Shown one piece after another: positions 1 through 12,402 of a stretch of DNA of 64,000 nt. Source of the stretch: Calliopsis andreniformis. Lineage: Eukaryota; Arthropoda; Insecta; Hymenoptera; Andrenidae. The DNA lies in assembly GCF_051401765.1 (NCBI RefSeq), contig NW_027480566.1, forward strand, positions 971,501 through 1,035,500. Reading direction: 5' to 3'. The notes under the pieces are model-generated. The model did no database searches and was not told the origin of the DNA. It saw only the letters and a program-made list of their open reading frames with translations. How positions within the stretch are numbered: the stretch's first letter is position 1; the number at the start of each line of letters is the position of its first letter. A program made the translations under genes and the position numbers.

Positions 1-31
1 GAATTATTTCGCTCGAACTCCGGAGCGACAC
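1..31. repeat. Left-edge partial C module
   Basis: The window opens inside a C module of type I flavour (GAATTATTTCGCTCGAACTCC) and reaches the first complete A module at base 32. The array therefore continues to the left of the window. Confidence 0.9.
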
Positions 32-1252
32 GATCGCTCCGTTATTCTACGTTCTCTCGGTCCACGGGCATCAGAGAGCAAAACAGCCTAATAGTTTTAG
101 AGTGCCTCAACGATCAGGAATAAGGTTCTAACGTTCTCGTTTCGAAACGACGACTTTCGGTTCCGGAGCGACACGAACGCTCCATGATTCTCGATTATCT
201 CGACACAGGTAAGAGACAGAGGACAACAAGTGTATGGTTTTAGGGAGCCACGAGCACCAGGAATAAGGATCTACCGTTGTCCCTTCGTTCCGTCGACATT
301 CGGTTCCGGAGCGACACGAACGGGGACTTAGAATTTTTTCGCTCGGGCTCCGTAGCGACACGAACGGGGACTTAGAATTTTTTCGCTCGAACTCCGGAGC
401 GACACGATCGCTCCGTTATTCTACGTTCTCTCGGTCCACGGGCATCAGAGAGCAAAACAGCCTAATAGTTGTAGAGTGCCTCAACGATCAGGAATAAGGA
501 TCTAACGTTCTCGTTTCGAACCGACGACTTTCGGTTCCGGAGCGACACGAACGCTCCATGATTCTCGATTATCTCGACACAGGTAAGAGACAGAGGACAA
601 CAAGTGTATGGTTTTAGAGAGCCACGAGCACCAGGAATAAGGATCTGCCGTTGTCCCTTCGTTCCGTCGACATTCAGTTCCGAAGCGACACGAACGGGGA
701 CTTAGAATTATTTCGCTCGGGCTCCGGAGCGACACGAACGGGGACTTAGAATTTTTTCGCTCGGACTCCGGAGCGACACGATCGCCGTGCTATTCTACGT
801 TCTCTCGATCGACGGGCATCAGAGCGCAAAACAGCCTAATAGTTTTAGAGCGCCTCAACGATCAGGAATAAGGATCTAACGTTCTCGCTTCGAACCGACG
901 ACTTTCGGTTCCGGAGCGACACGAACGCTCCATGATTCTCGATTATCTCGACACAGGTAAGAGACAGAGGACAACAAGTGTATGGTTTTAGAGAGCCACG
1001 AGCACCAGGAATAAGGATCTACCGTTGTCCCTTCGTTCCGTCGACATTCGGTTCCGGAGCGACACGAACGGGGACTTAGAATCTTTTCGCTCGAACTCCG
1101 GAGCGACACGATCGCTCCGTTATTCTACGTTCTCTCGGTCCACGGGCAACAGAGAGCAAAACAGCCTAATAGTTTTAGAGTGCCTCAACGATCAGGAATA
1201 AGGATCTAACGTTCTCGTTTCGAACCGACGACTTTCGGTTCCGGAGCGACAC

Positions 1253-1394
1253 GAACGCTCCATGATTCTCGATTATCTCGACACAGGTAAGAGACAGAGG
1301 ACAACAAGTGTATGGTTTTAGAGAGCCACGAGCGCCAGGAATAAGGTTCTACCGTTGCCCTTCGTTCCGTCGACATTCGGTTCCGGAGCGACAC
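1253..1394. repeat. 142-bp B module variant (one-base deletion), first of 14 copies
   Basis: This B module reads CGTTGCCCTTCG where others read CGTTGTCCCTTCG, so it is one base short. It always comes with GAGCGCCAGGAATAAGGTTC or a near form. The unit is therefore 329 bp, or 373 with two Cs. The same combined haplotype occurs in units with landmarks 1206, 28481, 29932, 33033, 34484, 36596, 39412, 40863, 43261, 45703, 51092, 51751, 53202 and 55644. One ancestral deletion copied along the array explains this best. The deletion shifts the reading frame of the minus-strand ORF that other units carry. Confidence 0.9.
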
Positions 1395-3220
1395 GAACGG
1401 GGACTTAGAATTTTTTCGCTCGAACTCCGGAGCGACACGATCGCTCCGTTATTCTACGTTCTCTCGGTCCACGGGCAACAGAGATCAAAACAGCCTTATA
1501 GTTTTAGAGTGCCTCAACGATCAGGAATAAGGATCTAACGTTCTCGTTTCGAACCGACGACTTTCGGTTCCGGAGCGACACGAACGCTCCATGATTCTCT
1601 ATTATCTCGACACAGGTAAGAGACAGAGGACAACAAGTGTATGGTTTTAGAGAGCCACGAGCACCAGGAATAAGGATCTACCGTTGTCCCTTCGTTCCGT
1701 CGACATTCGGTTCCGGAGCGATACGAACGGGGACTTAGAATTTTTTCGCTCGGGCTCCGGAGCGACACGATCGCTCCGTTATTCTACGTTCTCTCGGTCC
1801 ACGGGCATCAGAGAGCAAAACAGCCTAATAGTTTTAGAGTGCCTCAACGATCAGGAATATGGATCTAACGTTCTCGTTTCGAACCGACGACTTTCGGTTC
1901 CGGAGCGACACGAACGCTCCATGATTCTCGATTATCTCGACACAGGTAAGAGACAGAGGAGAACAAGTGTATGGTTTTAGAGAGCCACGAGCACCAGGAA
2001 TAAGGATCTACCGTTGTCATTTCGTTCCGTCGACATTCGGTTCCGGAGCGACACGAACGGGGACTTAGAATTTTTTCGCTCGGGCTCCGGAGCGACACGA
2101 ACGGGGACTTAGAATTTTTTCGCTCGGGCTCCGGAGCGACACGATCGCTCCGTTATTCCACGTTCTCTCGGTCCACGGGCATCAGAGAGCAAAACAGCCT
2201 AATAGTTTTAGAGTGCCTCAACGATCAGGAATATGAATCTAACGTTCTCGTTTCGAACCGACGACTTTCGGTTCCGGAGCGACACGAACGCTCCATGATT
2301 CTCGATTATCTCGACACAGGTAAGAGACAGAGGAGAACAAGTGTATGGTTTTAGAGAGCCACGAGCACCAGGAATAAGGATCTACCGTTTTCATTTCGTT
2401 CCGTCGACATTCGGTTCCGGAGCGACACGAACGGGGACTTAGAATTTTTTCGCTCGGGCTCCGGAGCGACACGAACGGGGACTTGGAATTTTTTCGCTCG
2501 GGCTCCGGAGCGACACGATCGCTCCGTTATTCTACGTTCTCTCGGTCCACAGGCATCAGAGAGCAAAACAGCCTAATAGTTTTAGAGTGCCTCAACGATC
2601 AGGAATATGGATCTAACGTTCTCGTTTCGAACCGACGACTTTCGGTTCCGGAGCGACACGAACGCTCCATGATTCTCGATTATCTCGACACAGGTAAGAG
2701 ACAGAGGAGAACAAGTGTATGGTTTTAGAGAGCCACGAGCACCAGGAATAAGGATCTGCCGTTGTCATTTCGTTCCGTCGACATTCGGTTCCGGAGCGAC
2801 ACGAACGGGGACTTAGAATTTTTTCGCTCGTACTCCGGAGCGACACGATCGCTCCGATATTCTACGTTCTCTCGGTCCACGGGCTTCAGAGAGCAAAACA
2901 GCCTAATAGTTTTAGAGTGCCTCAACGATCAGGAATATGGATCTAACGTTCTCGTTTCGAACCGACGACTTTCGGTTCCGGAGCGACACGAACGCTCCAT
3001 GATTCTCGATTATCTCGACACAGGTAAGAGACAGAGGAGAACAAGTGTATGGTTTTAGAGAGCCACGAGCACCAGGAATAAGGATCTACCGTTGTCATTT
3101 CGTTCCGTCGACATTCGGTTCCGGAGCGACACGAACGGGGACTTAGAATTTTTTCGCTCGGGCTCCGGAGCGACACGAACGGGGACTTAGAATTTTTTCG
3201 CTCGGGCTCCGGAGCGACAC

Positions 3221-3550
3221 GATCGCTCCGTTATTCTACGTTCTCTCGGTCCACGGGCATCAGAGAGCAAAACAGCCTAATAGTTTTAGAGTGCCTCAAC
3301 GATCAGGAATATGGATCTAACGTTCTCGTTTCGAACCGACGACTTTCGGTTCCGGAGCGACACGAACGCTCCATGATTCTCGATTATCTCGACACAGGTA
3401 AGAGACTGAGGAGAACAAGTGTATGGTTTTAGAGAGCCACGAGCACCAGGAATAAGGATCTACCGTTGTCATTTCGTTCCGTCGACATTCGGTTCCGAAG
3501 CGACACGAACGGGGACTTAGAATTTTTTCGCTCGGGCTCCGGAGCGACAC
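3221..3550. repeat. Example short unit A-B-C (330 bp)
   Basis: A is 3221-3363, B is 3364-3506 and a single C is 3507-3550. The next A starts at 3551, exactly 330 bp after the previous one. The difference from the long form is one complete 44-bp C. Short units are scattered in type II blocks and common in type I blocks. This copy has the private variant TTCCGAAGCG in the box before C, also present 6556 bp further on at 10047. Confidence 0.93.
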
Positions 3551-4441
3551 GATCGCTCCGTTATTCTACGTTCTCTCGGTCCACGGGCATCAGAGAGCAA
3601 AACAGCCTAATAGTTTTAGAGTGCCTCAACGATCAGGAATATGGATCTAACGTTCTCGTTTCGAACCGACGACTTTCGGTTCCGGAGCGACACGAACGCT
3701 CCATGATTCTCGATTATCTCGACACAGGTAAGAGACAGAGGAGAACAAGTGTATGGTTTTAGAGAGCCACGAGCACCAGGAATAAGGATCTACCGTTGTC
3801 ATTTCGTTCCGTCGACATTCGGTTCCGGAGCGACACGAACGGGGACTTAGAATTTTTTCGCTCGGGCTCCGGAGCGACACGAACGGGGACTTAGAATTTT
3901 TCCGCTCGGGCTCCGGAGCGACACGATCGCTCCGTTATTCTACGTTCTCTCGGTCCACGGGCATCAGAGAGCAAAACAGCCTAATAGTTTTAGAGTGCCT
4001 CAACGATCAGGAATATGGATCTAACGTTCTCGTTTCGAACCGACGACTTTCGGTTCCGGAGCGACACGAACGCTCCATGATTCTCGATTATCTCGACACA
4101 GGTAAGAGACAGAGGAGAACAAGTGTATGGTTTTAGAGAGCCACGAGCACCAGGAATAAGGATCTACCGTTTTCATTTCGTTCCGTCGACATTCGGTTCC
4201 GGAGCGACACGAACGGGGACTTAGAATTTTTTCGCTCGGGCTCCGGAGCGACACGAACGGGGACTTGGAATTTTTTCGCTCGGGCTCCGGAGCGACACGA
4301 TCGCTCCGTTATTCTACGTTCTCTCGGTCCACGGGCATCAGAGAGCAAAACAGCCTAATAGTTTTAGAGTGCCTCAACGATCAGGAATATGGATCTAACG
4401 TTCTCGTTTCGAACCGACGACTTTCGGTTCCGGAGCGACAC

Positions 4442-4584
4442 GAACGCTCCATGATTCTCGATTATCTCGACACAGGTAAGAGACAGAGGACAACAAGTGT
4501 ATGGTTTTAGAGAGCCACGAGCACCAGGAATAAGGATCTACCGTTGTCCCTTCGTTCCGTCGACATTCGGTTCCGGAGCGACAC
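4442..4584. repeat. Type I B module inside a type II unit
   Basis: This B module carries GAGGACAAC and GTCCCTTCG, the type I states, while the A module before it (AATATGG) and the C modules around it are type II. The change is confined to about one module, as expected for a short conversion tract or a double exchange. Confidence 0.85.
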
Positions 4585-7500
4585 GAACGGGGACTTAGAA
4601 TTTTTTCGCTCGGGCTCCGGAGCGACACGAACGGGGACTTAGAATTTTTTCGCTCGGGCTCCGGAGCGACACGATCGCTCCGTTATTCTACGTTCTCTCG
4701 GTCCACGGGCATCAGAGAGCAAAACAGCCTAATAGTTTTAGAGTGCCTCAACGATCAGGAATATGGATCTAACGTTCTCGTTTCGAACCGACGACTTTCG
4801 GTTCCGGAGCGACACGAACGCTCCATGATTCTCGATTATCTCGACACAGGTAAGAGACAGAGGAGAACAAGTGTATGGTTTTAGAGAGCCACGAGCACCA
4901 GGAATAAGGATCTACCGTTGTCATTTCGTTCCGTCGGCATTCGGTTCCGGAGCGACACGAACGGGGACTTAGAATTTTTTCGCTCGGGCTCCGGAGCGAC
5001 ACGAACGGGGACTTAGAATTTTTTCGCTCGGGCTCCGGAGCGACACGATCGCTCCGTTATTCTACGTTCTCTCGGTCCACGGGCATCAGAGAGCAAAACA
5101 GCCTAATAGTCTTAGAGTGCCTCAACGATCAGGAATATGGATCTAACGTTCTCGTTTCGAACCGACGACTTTCGGTTCCGGAGCGACACGAACGCTCCAT
5201 GATTCTTGATTATCTCGACACAGGTAAGAGACAGAGGAGAACAAGTGTATGGTTTTAGAGAGCCACGAGCACCAGGAATAAGGATCTACCGTTGTCATTT
5301 CGTTCCGTCGACATTCGGTTCCGGAGCGACACGAACGGGGACTTAGAATTTTTTCGCTCGGGCTCCGGAGCGACACGATCGCTCCGTTATTCTACGTTCT
5401 CTCGGTCCACGGGCATCAGAGAGCAAAACAGCCTAATAGTTTTAGAGTGCCTCAACGATCAGGAATATGGATCTAACGTTCTCGTTTCGAACCGACGACT
5501 TTCGGTTCCGGAGCGACACGAACGCTCCATGATTCTCGATTATCTCGACACAGGTAAGAGACAGAGGAGAACAAGTGTATGGTTTTAGAGAGCCACGAGC
5601 ACCAGGAATAAGGATCTACCGTTGTCATTTCGTTCCGTCGACATTCGGTTCCGGAGCGACACGAACGGGGACTTAGAATTTTTTCGCTCGGGCTCCGGAG
5701 CGACACGAACGGGGACTTAGAATTTTTTCGCTCGGGCTCCGGAGCGACACGATCGCTCCGTTATTCTACGTTCTCTCGGTCCACGGGCATCAGAGAGCAA
5801 AACAGCCTAATAGTTTTAGAGTGCCTCAACGATCAGGAATATGGATCTAACGTTCTCGTTTCGAACCGACGTCTTTCGGTTCCGGAGCGACACGAACGCT
5901 CCATGATTCTCGATTATCTCGACACAGGTAAGGGACAGAGGAGAACAAGTGTATGGTTTTAGAGAGCCACGAGCACCAGGAATAAGGATCTACCGTTGTC
6001 ATTTCGTTCCGTCGACATTCGGTTCCGGAGCGACACGAACGGGGACTTAGAATTATTTCGCTCGGGCTCCGGAGCGACACGAACGGGGACTTAGAATTTT
6101 TTCGCTCGGGCTCCGGAGCGACACGATCGCTCCGTTATTCTACGTTCTCTCGGTCCACGGGCATCAGAGAGCAAAACAGCCTAATAGTTTTAGAGTGCCT
6201 CAACGATCAGGAATATGGATCTAACGTTCTCGTTTCGAACCGACGACTTTCGGTTCCGGAGCGACACGAACGCTCCATGATTCTCGATTATCTCGACACA
6301 GGTAAGAGACAGAGGAGAACAAGTGTATGGTTTTAGAGAGCCACGAGCACCAGGAATAAGGATCTACCGTTGTCATTTCGTTCCGTCGACATTCGGTTCC
6401 GGAGCGACACGAACGGGGACTTAGAATTTTTTCGCTCGGGCTCCGGAGCGACACGAACGGGGACTTAGAATTTTTTCGCTCGGGCTCCGGAGCGACACGA
6501 TCGCTCCGTTATTCTACGTTCTCTCGGTCCACGGGCATCAGAGAGCAAAAGAGCCTAATAGTTTTAGAGTGCCTCAACGATCAGGAATATGGATCTAACG
6601 TTCTCGTTTCGAACCGACGACTTTCGGTTCCGGAGCGACACGAACGCTCCATGATTCTCGATTATCTCGACACAGGTAAGAGACAGAGGAGAACAAGTGT
6701 ATGGTTTTAGAGAGCCACGAGCACCAGGAATAAGGATCTACCGTTTTCATTTCGTTCCGTCGACATTCGGTTCCGGAGCGACACGAACGGGGACTTAGAA
6801 TTTTTTCGCTCGGGCTCCGGAGCGACACGAACGGGGACTTGGAATTTTTTCGCTCGGGCTCCGGAGCGACACGATCGCTCCGTTATTCTACGTTCTCTCG
6901 GTCCACGGGCATCAGAGAGCAAAACAGCCTAATAGTTTTAGAGTGCCTCAACGATCAGGAATATGGATCTAACGTTCTCGTTTCGAACCGACGACTTTCG
7001 GTTCCGGAGCGACACGAACGCTCCATGATTCTCGATTATCTCGACACAGGTAAGAGACAGAGGAGAACAAGTGTATGGTTTTAGAGAGCCACGAGCACCA
7101 GGAATAAGGATCTGCCGTTGTCATTTCGTTCCGTCGACATTCGGTTCCGGAGCGACACGAACGGGGACTTAGAATTTTTTCGCTCGTACTCCGGAGCGAC
7201 ACGATCGCTCCGATATTCTACGTTCTCTCGGTCCACGGGCTTCAGAGAGCAAAACAGCCTAATAGTTTTAGAGTGCCTCAACGATCAGGAATATGGATCT
7301 AACGTTCTCGTTTCGAACCGACGACTTTCGGTTCCGGAGCGACACGAACGCTCCATGATTCTCGATTATCTCGACACAGGTAAGAGACAGAGGAGAACAA
7401 GTGTATGGTTTTAGAGAGCCACGAGCACCAGGAATAAGGATCTACCGTTGTCATTTCGTTCCGTCGACATTCGGTTCCGGAGCGACACGAACGGGGACTT

Positions 7501-8280
7501 AGAATTTTTTCGCTCGGGCTCCGGAGCGACACGAACGGGGACTTAGAATTTTTTCGCTCGGGCTCCGGAGCGACACGATCGCTCCGTTATTCTACGTTCT
7601 CTCGGTCCACGGGCATGAGAGAGCAAAACAGCCTAATAGTTTTAGAGTGCCTCAACGATCAGGAATATGGATCTAACGTTCTCGTTTCGAACCGACGACT
7701 TTCGGTTCCGGAGCGACACGAACGCTCCATGATTCTCGATTATCTCGACACAGGTAAGAGACAGAGGAGAACAAGTGTATGGTTTTAGAGAGCCACGAGC
7801 ACCAGGAATAAGGATCTACCGTTGTCATTTCGTTCCGTCGACATTCGGTTCCGGAGCGACACGAACGGGGACTTAGAATTTTTTCGCTCGGGCTCCGGAG
7901 CGACACGAACGGGGACTTAGAATTTTTTCGCTCGGGCTCCGGAGCGACACGATCGCTCCGTTATTCTACGTTCTCTCGGTCCACGGGCATCAGAGAGCAA
8001 AACAGCCTAATAGTTTTAGAGTGCCTCAACGATCAGGAATATGGATCTAACGTTCTCGTTTCGAACCGACGACTTTCGGTTCCGGAGCGACACGAACGCT
8101 CCATGATTCTCGATTATCTCGACACAGGTAAGAGACAGAGGAGAACAAGTGTATGGTTTTAGAGAGCCACGAGCACCAGGAATAAGGATCTACCGTTGTC
8201 ATTTCGTTCCGTCGACATTCGGTTCCGGAGCGACACGAACGGGGACTTAGAATTTTTTCGCTCGGGCTCCGGAGCGACAC

Positions 8281-8610
8281 GAACGGGGACTTAGAATTTT
8301 TTCGCTCGAACTCCGGAGCGACACGATCGCTCCGTTATTCTACGTTCTCTCGGTCCACGGGCATCAGAGAGCAAAACAGCCTAATAGTTTTAGAGTGCCT
8401 CAACGATCAGGAATAAGGATCTAACGTTCTCGTTTCGAACCGACGACTTTCGGTTCCGGAGCGACAGGAACGCTCCATGATTCTCGATTATCTCGACACA
8501 GGTAAGAGACAGAGGACAACAAGTGTATGGTTTTAGAGAGCCACGAGCACCAGGAATAAGGATCTACCGTTGTCCCTTCGTTCCGTCGACATTCGGTTCC
8601 GGAGCGACAC
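8281..8610. repeat. Type I island (C-A-B) in the type II block
   Basis: Starting with a C module having CTCGAACTCC, through an A module with AATAAGG, to a B module with GAGGACAAC and GTCCCTTCG, every diagnostic site is type I. Flanking units at 8047 and 8795 are type II. The B module also has GACAGGAACGCTCC in place of GACACGAACGCTCC. That variant otherwise clusters at 20-24 kb, plus two at 26.7 and 31.3 kb, so the donor probably belonged to the lineage now found around 20-24 kb. Confidence 0.85.
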
Positions 8611-8794
8611 GAACGGGGACTTAGAATTTTTTCGCTCGGGCTCCGGAGCGACACGAACGGGGACTTAGAATTTTTTCGCTCGGGCTCCGGAGCGACACGA
8701 TCGCTCCGTTATTCTACGTTCTCTCGGTCCACGGGCATCAGAGAGCAAAACAGCCTAATAGTTTTAGAGTGCCTCAACGATCAGGAATATGGAT

Positions 8795-11700
8795 CTAACG
8801 TTCTCGTTTCGAACCGACGACTTTCGGTTCCGGAGCGACACGAACGCTCCATGATTCTCGATTATCTCGACACAGGTAAGAGACAGAGGAGAACAAGTGT
8901 ATGGTTTTAGAGAGCCACGAGCACCAGGAATAAGGATCTACCGTTTTCATTTCGTTCCGTCGACATTCGGTTCCGGAGCGACACGAACGGGGACTTAGAA
9001 TTTTTTCGCTCGGGCTCCGGAGCGACACGAACGGGGACTTGGAATTTTTTCGCTCGGGCTCCGGAGCGACACGATCGCTCCGTTATTCTACGTTCTCTCG
9101 GTCCACGGGCATCAGAGAGCAAAACAGCCTAATAGTTTTAGAGTGCCTCAACGATCAGGAATATGGATCTAACGTTCTCGTTTCGAACCGACGACTTTCG
9201 GTTCCGGAGCGACACGAACGCTCCATGATTCTCGATTATCTCGACACAGGTAAGAGACAGAGGAGAACAAGTGTATGGTTTTAGAGAGCCACGAGCACCA
9301 GGAATAAGGATCTGCCGTTGTCATTTCGTTCCGTCGACATTCGGTTCCGGAGCGACACGAACGGGGACTTAGAATTTTTTCGCTCGTACTCCGGAGCGAC
9401 ACGATCGCTCCGATATTCTACGTTCTCTCGGTCCACGGGCTTCAGAGAGCAAAACAGCCTAATAGTTTTAGAGTGCCTCAACGATCAGGAATATGGATCT
9501 AACGTTCTCGTTTCGAACCGACGACTTTCGGTTCCGGAGCGACACGAACGCTCCATGATTCTCGATTATCTCGACACAGGTAAGAGACAGAGGAGAACAA
9601 GTGTATGGTTTTAGAGAGCCACGAGCACCAGGAATAAGGATCTACCGTTGTCATTTCGTTCCGTCGACATTCGGTTCCGGAGCGACACGAACGGGGACTT
9701 AGAATTTTTTCGCTCGGGCTCCGGAGCGACACGAACGGGGACTTAGAATTTTTTCGCTCGGGCTCCGGAGCGACACGATCGCTCCGTTATTCTACGTTCT
9801 CTCGGTCCACGGGCATCAGAGAGCAAAACAGCCTAATAGTTTTAGAGTGCCTCAACGATCAGGAATATGGATCTAACGTTCTCGTTTCGAACCGACGACT
9901 TTCGGTTCCGGAGCGACACGAACGCTCCATGATTCTCGATTATCTCGACACAGGTAAGAGACAGAGGAGAACAAGTGTATGGTTTTAGAGAGCCACGAGC
10001 ACCAGGAATAAGGATCTACCGTTGTCATTTCGTTCCGTCGACATTCGGTTCCGAAGCGACACGAACGGGGACTTAGAATTTTTTCGCTCGGGCTCCGGAG
10101 CGACACGATCGCTCCGTTATTCTACGTTCTCTCGGTCCACGGGCATCAGAGAGCAAAACAGCCTAATAGTTTTAGAGTGCCTCAACGATCAGGAATATGG
10201 ATCTAACGTTCTCGTTTCGAACCGACGACTTTCGGTTCCGGAGCGACACGAACGCTCCATGATTCTCGATTATCTCGACACAGGTAAGAGACAGAGGAGA
10301 ACAAGTGTATGGTTTTAGAGAGCCACGAGCACCAGGAATAAGGATCTACCGTTGTCATTTCGTTCCGTCGACATTCGGTTCCGGAGCGACACGAACGGGG
10401 ACTTAGAATTTTTTCGCTCGGGCTCCGGAGCGACACGAACGGGGACTTAGAATTTTTTCGCTCGGGCTCCGGAGCGACACGATCGCTCCGTTATTCTACG
10501 TTCTCTCGGTCCACGGGCATCAGAGAGCAAAACAGCCTAATAGTTTTAGAGTGCCTCAACGATCAGGAATATGGATCTAACGTTCTCGTTTCGAACCGAC
10601 GTCTTTCGGTTCCGGAGCGACACGAACGCTCCATGATTCTCGATTATCTCGACACAGGTAAGGGACAGAGGAGAACAAGTGTATGGTTTTAGAGAGCCAC
10701 GAGCACCAGGAATAAGGATCTACCGTTGTCATTTCGTTCCGTCGACATTCGGTTCCGGAGCGACACGAACGGGGACTTAGAATTATTTCGCTCGGGCTCC
10801 GGAGCGACACGAACGGGGACTTAGAATTTTTTCGCTCGGGCTCCGGAGCGACACGATCGCTCCGTTATTCTACGTTCTCTCGGTCCACGGGCATCAGAGA
10901 GCAAAACAGCCTAATAGTTTTAGAGTGCCTCAACGATCAGGAATATGGATCTAACGTTCTCGTTTCGAACCGACGACTTTCGGTTCCGGAGCGACACGAA
11001 CGCTCCATGATTCTCGATTATCTCGACACAGGTAAGAGACAGAGGAGAACAAGTGTATGGTTTTAGAGAGCCACGAGCACCAGGAATAAGGATCTACCGT
11101 TGTCATTTCGTTCCGTCGACATTCGGTTCCGGAGCGACACGAACGGGGACTTAGAATTTTTTCGCTCGGGCTCCGGAGCGACACGAACGGGGACTTAGAA
11201 TTTTTTCGCTCGGGCTCCGGAGCGACACGATCGCTCCGTTATTCTACGTTCTCTCGGTCCACGGGCATCAGAGAGCAAAACAGCCTAATAGTTTTAGAGT
11301 GCCTCAACGATCAGGAATATGGATCTAACGTTCTCGTTTCGAACCGACGACTTTCGGTTCCGGAGCGACACGAACGCTCCATGATTCTCGATTATCTCGA
11401 CACAGGTAAGAGACAGAGGAGAACAAGTGTATGGTTTTAGAGAGCCACGAGCACCAGGAATAAGGATCTACCGTTTTCATTTCGTTCCGTCGACATTCGG
11501 TTCCGGAGCGACACGAACGGGGACTTAGAATTTTTTCGCTCGGGCTCCGGAGCGACACGAACGGGGACTTGGAATTTTTTCGCTCGGGCTCCGGAGCGAC
11601 ACGATCGCTCCGTTATTCTACGTTCTCTCGGTCCACGGGCATCAGAGAGCAAAACAGCCTAATAGTTTTAGAGTGCCTCAACGATCAGGAATATGGATCT

Positions 11701-12402
11701 AACGTTCTCGTTTCGAACCGACGACTTTCGGTTCCGGAGCGACACGAACGCTCCATGATTCTCGATTATCTCGACACAGGTAAGAGACAGAGGAGAACAA
11801 GTGTATGGTTTTAGAGAGCCACGAGCACCAGGAATAAGGATCTGCCGTTGTCATTTCGTTCCGTCGACATTCGGTTCCGGAGCGACACGAACGGGGACTT
11901 AGAATTTTTTCGCTCGTACTCCGGAGCGACACGATCGCTCCGATATTCTACGTTCTCTCGGTCCACGGGCTTCAGAGAGCAAAACAGCCTAATAGTTTTA
12001 GAGTGCCTCAACGATCAGGAATATGGATCTAACGTTCTCGTTTCGAACCGACGACTTTCGGTTCCGGAGCGACACGAACGCTCCATGATTCTCGATTATC
12101 TCGACACAGGTAAGAGACAGAGGAGAACAAGTGTATGGTTTTAGAGAGCCACGAGCACCAGGAATAAGGATCTACCGTTGTCATTTCGTTCCGTCGACAT
12201 TCGGTTCCGGAGCGACACGAACGGGGACTTAGAATTTTTTCGCTCGGGCTCCGGAGCGACACGAACGGGGACTTAGAATTTTTTCGCTCGGGCTCCGGAG
12301 CGACACGATCGCTCCGTTATTCTACGTTCTCTCGGTCCACGGGCATCAGAGAGCAAAACAGCCTAATAGTTTTAGAGTGCCTCAACGATCAGGAATATGG
12401 AT
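8795..12402. repeat. Nested segmental copies of earlier units (offsets 6556 and 4730 bp)
   Basis: Units 8795, 9169, 9499, 9873 and 10203 repeat units 2239, 2613, 2943, 3317 and 3647 at an offset of 6556 bp, sharing the private GGTTCCGAAG (3491 and 10047). Units 10577 to 12403 then repeat units 5847 to 7673 at an offset of 4730 bp, sharing GTCTTTCGGT (5871 and 10601). Units 8795 and 11325 are themselves 2530 bp apart. The stretch is thus a mosaic of two earlier segments joined near 10.2-10.5 kb. Confidence 0.85.

Larger units (their letters stand above)
1..1768. repeat. Type I subfamily block 1
   Basis: Units with landmarks 128, 502, 876, 1206 and 1535 carry the type I states (GAGGACAAC, GTCCCTTCG, AATAAGG and mostly CTCGAACTCC). 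The unit at 128 has AAGGTTCTAACG and TTTCGAAACGACG, variants seen again at 35187, 37629, 44624 and 54565. The unit at 876 follows an A module with GATCGCCGTGCTATTC, a marker repeated many times between 27 and 53 kb. This block thus looks like a distant relative of the 35-55 kb region. Confidence 0.88.

Noticed and set aside
1535..1768. Minus-strand 77-residue reading frame repeated in nearly every unit
   Set aside because: It is a by-product of the repeat. It spans the B module and part of C, unit length is often not a multiple of three, and one-base indels (142-bp B, 45-bp C) freely shift or shorten it to 62 or lengthen it to 92-108 residues. Composition (Arg/Ser-rich, no domain) also gives no support.
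3466..3762. Plus-strand 98-residue reading frame in 330-bp units
   Set aside because: It exists only when a 330-bp unit, a multiple of three, joins two modules in frame and when AATATGG removes a stop (AATAAGG restores it). Nothing else supports coding.
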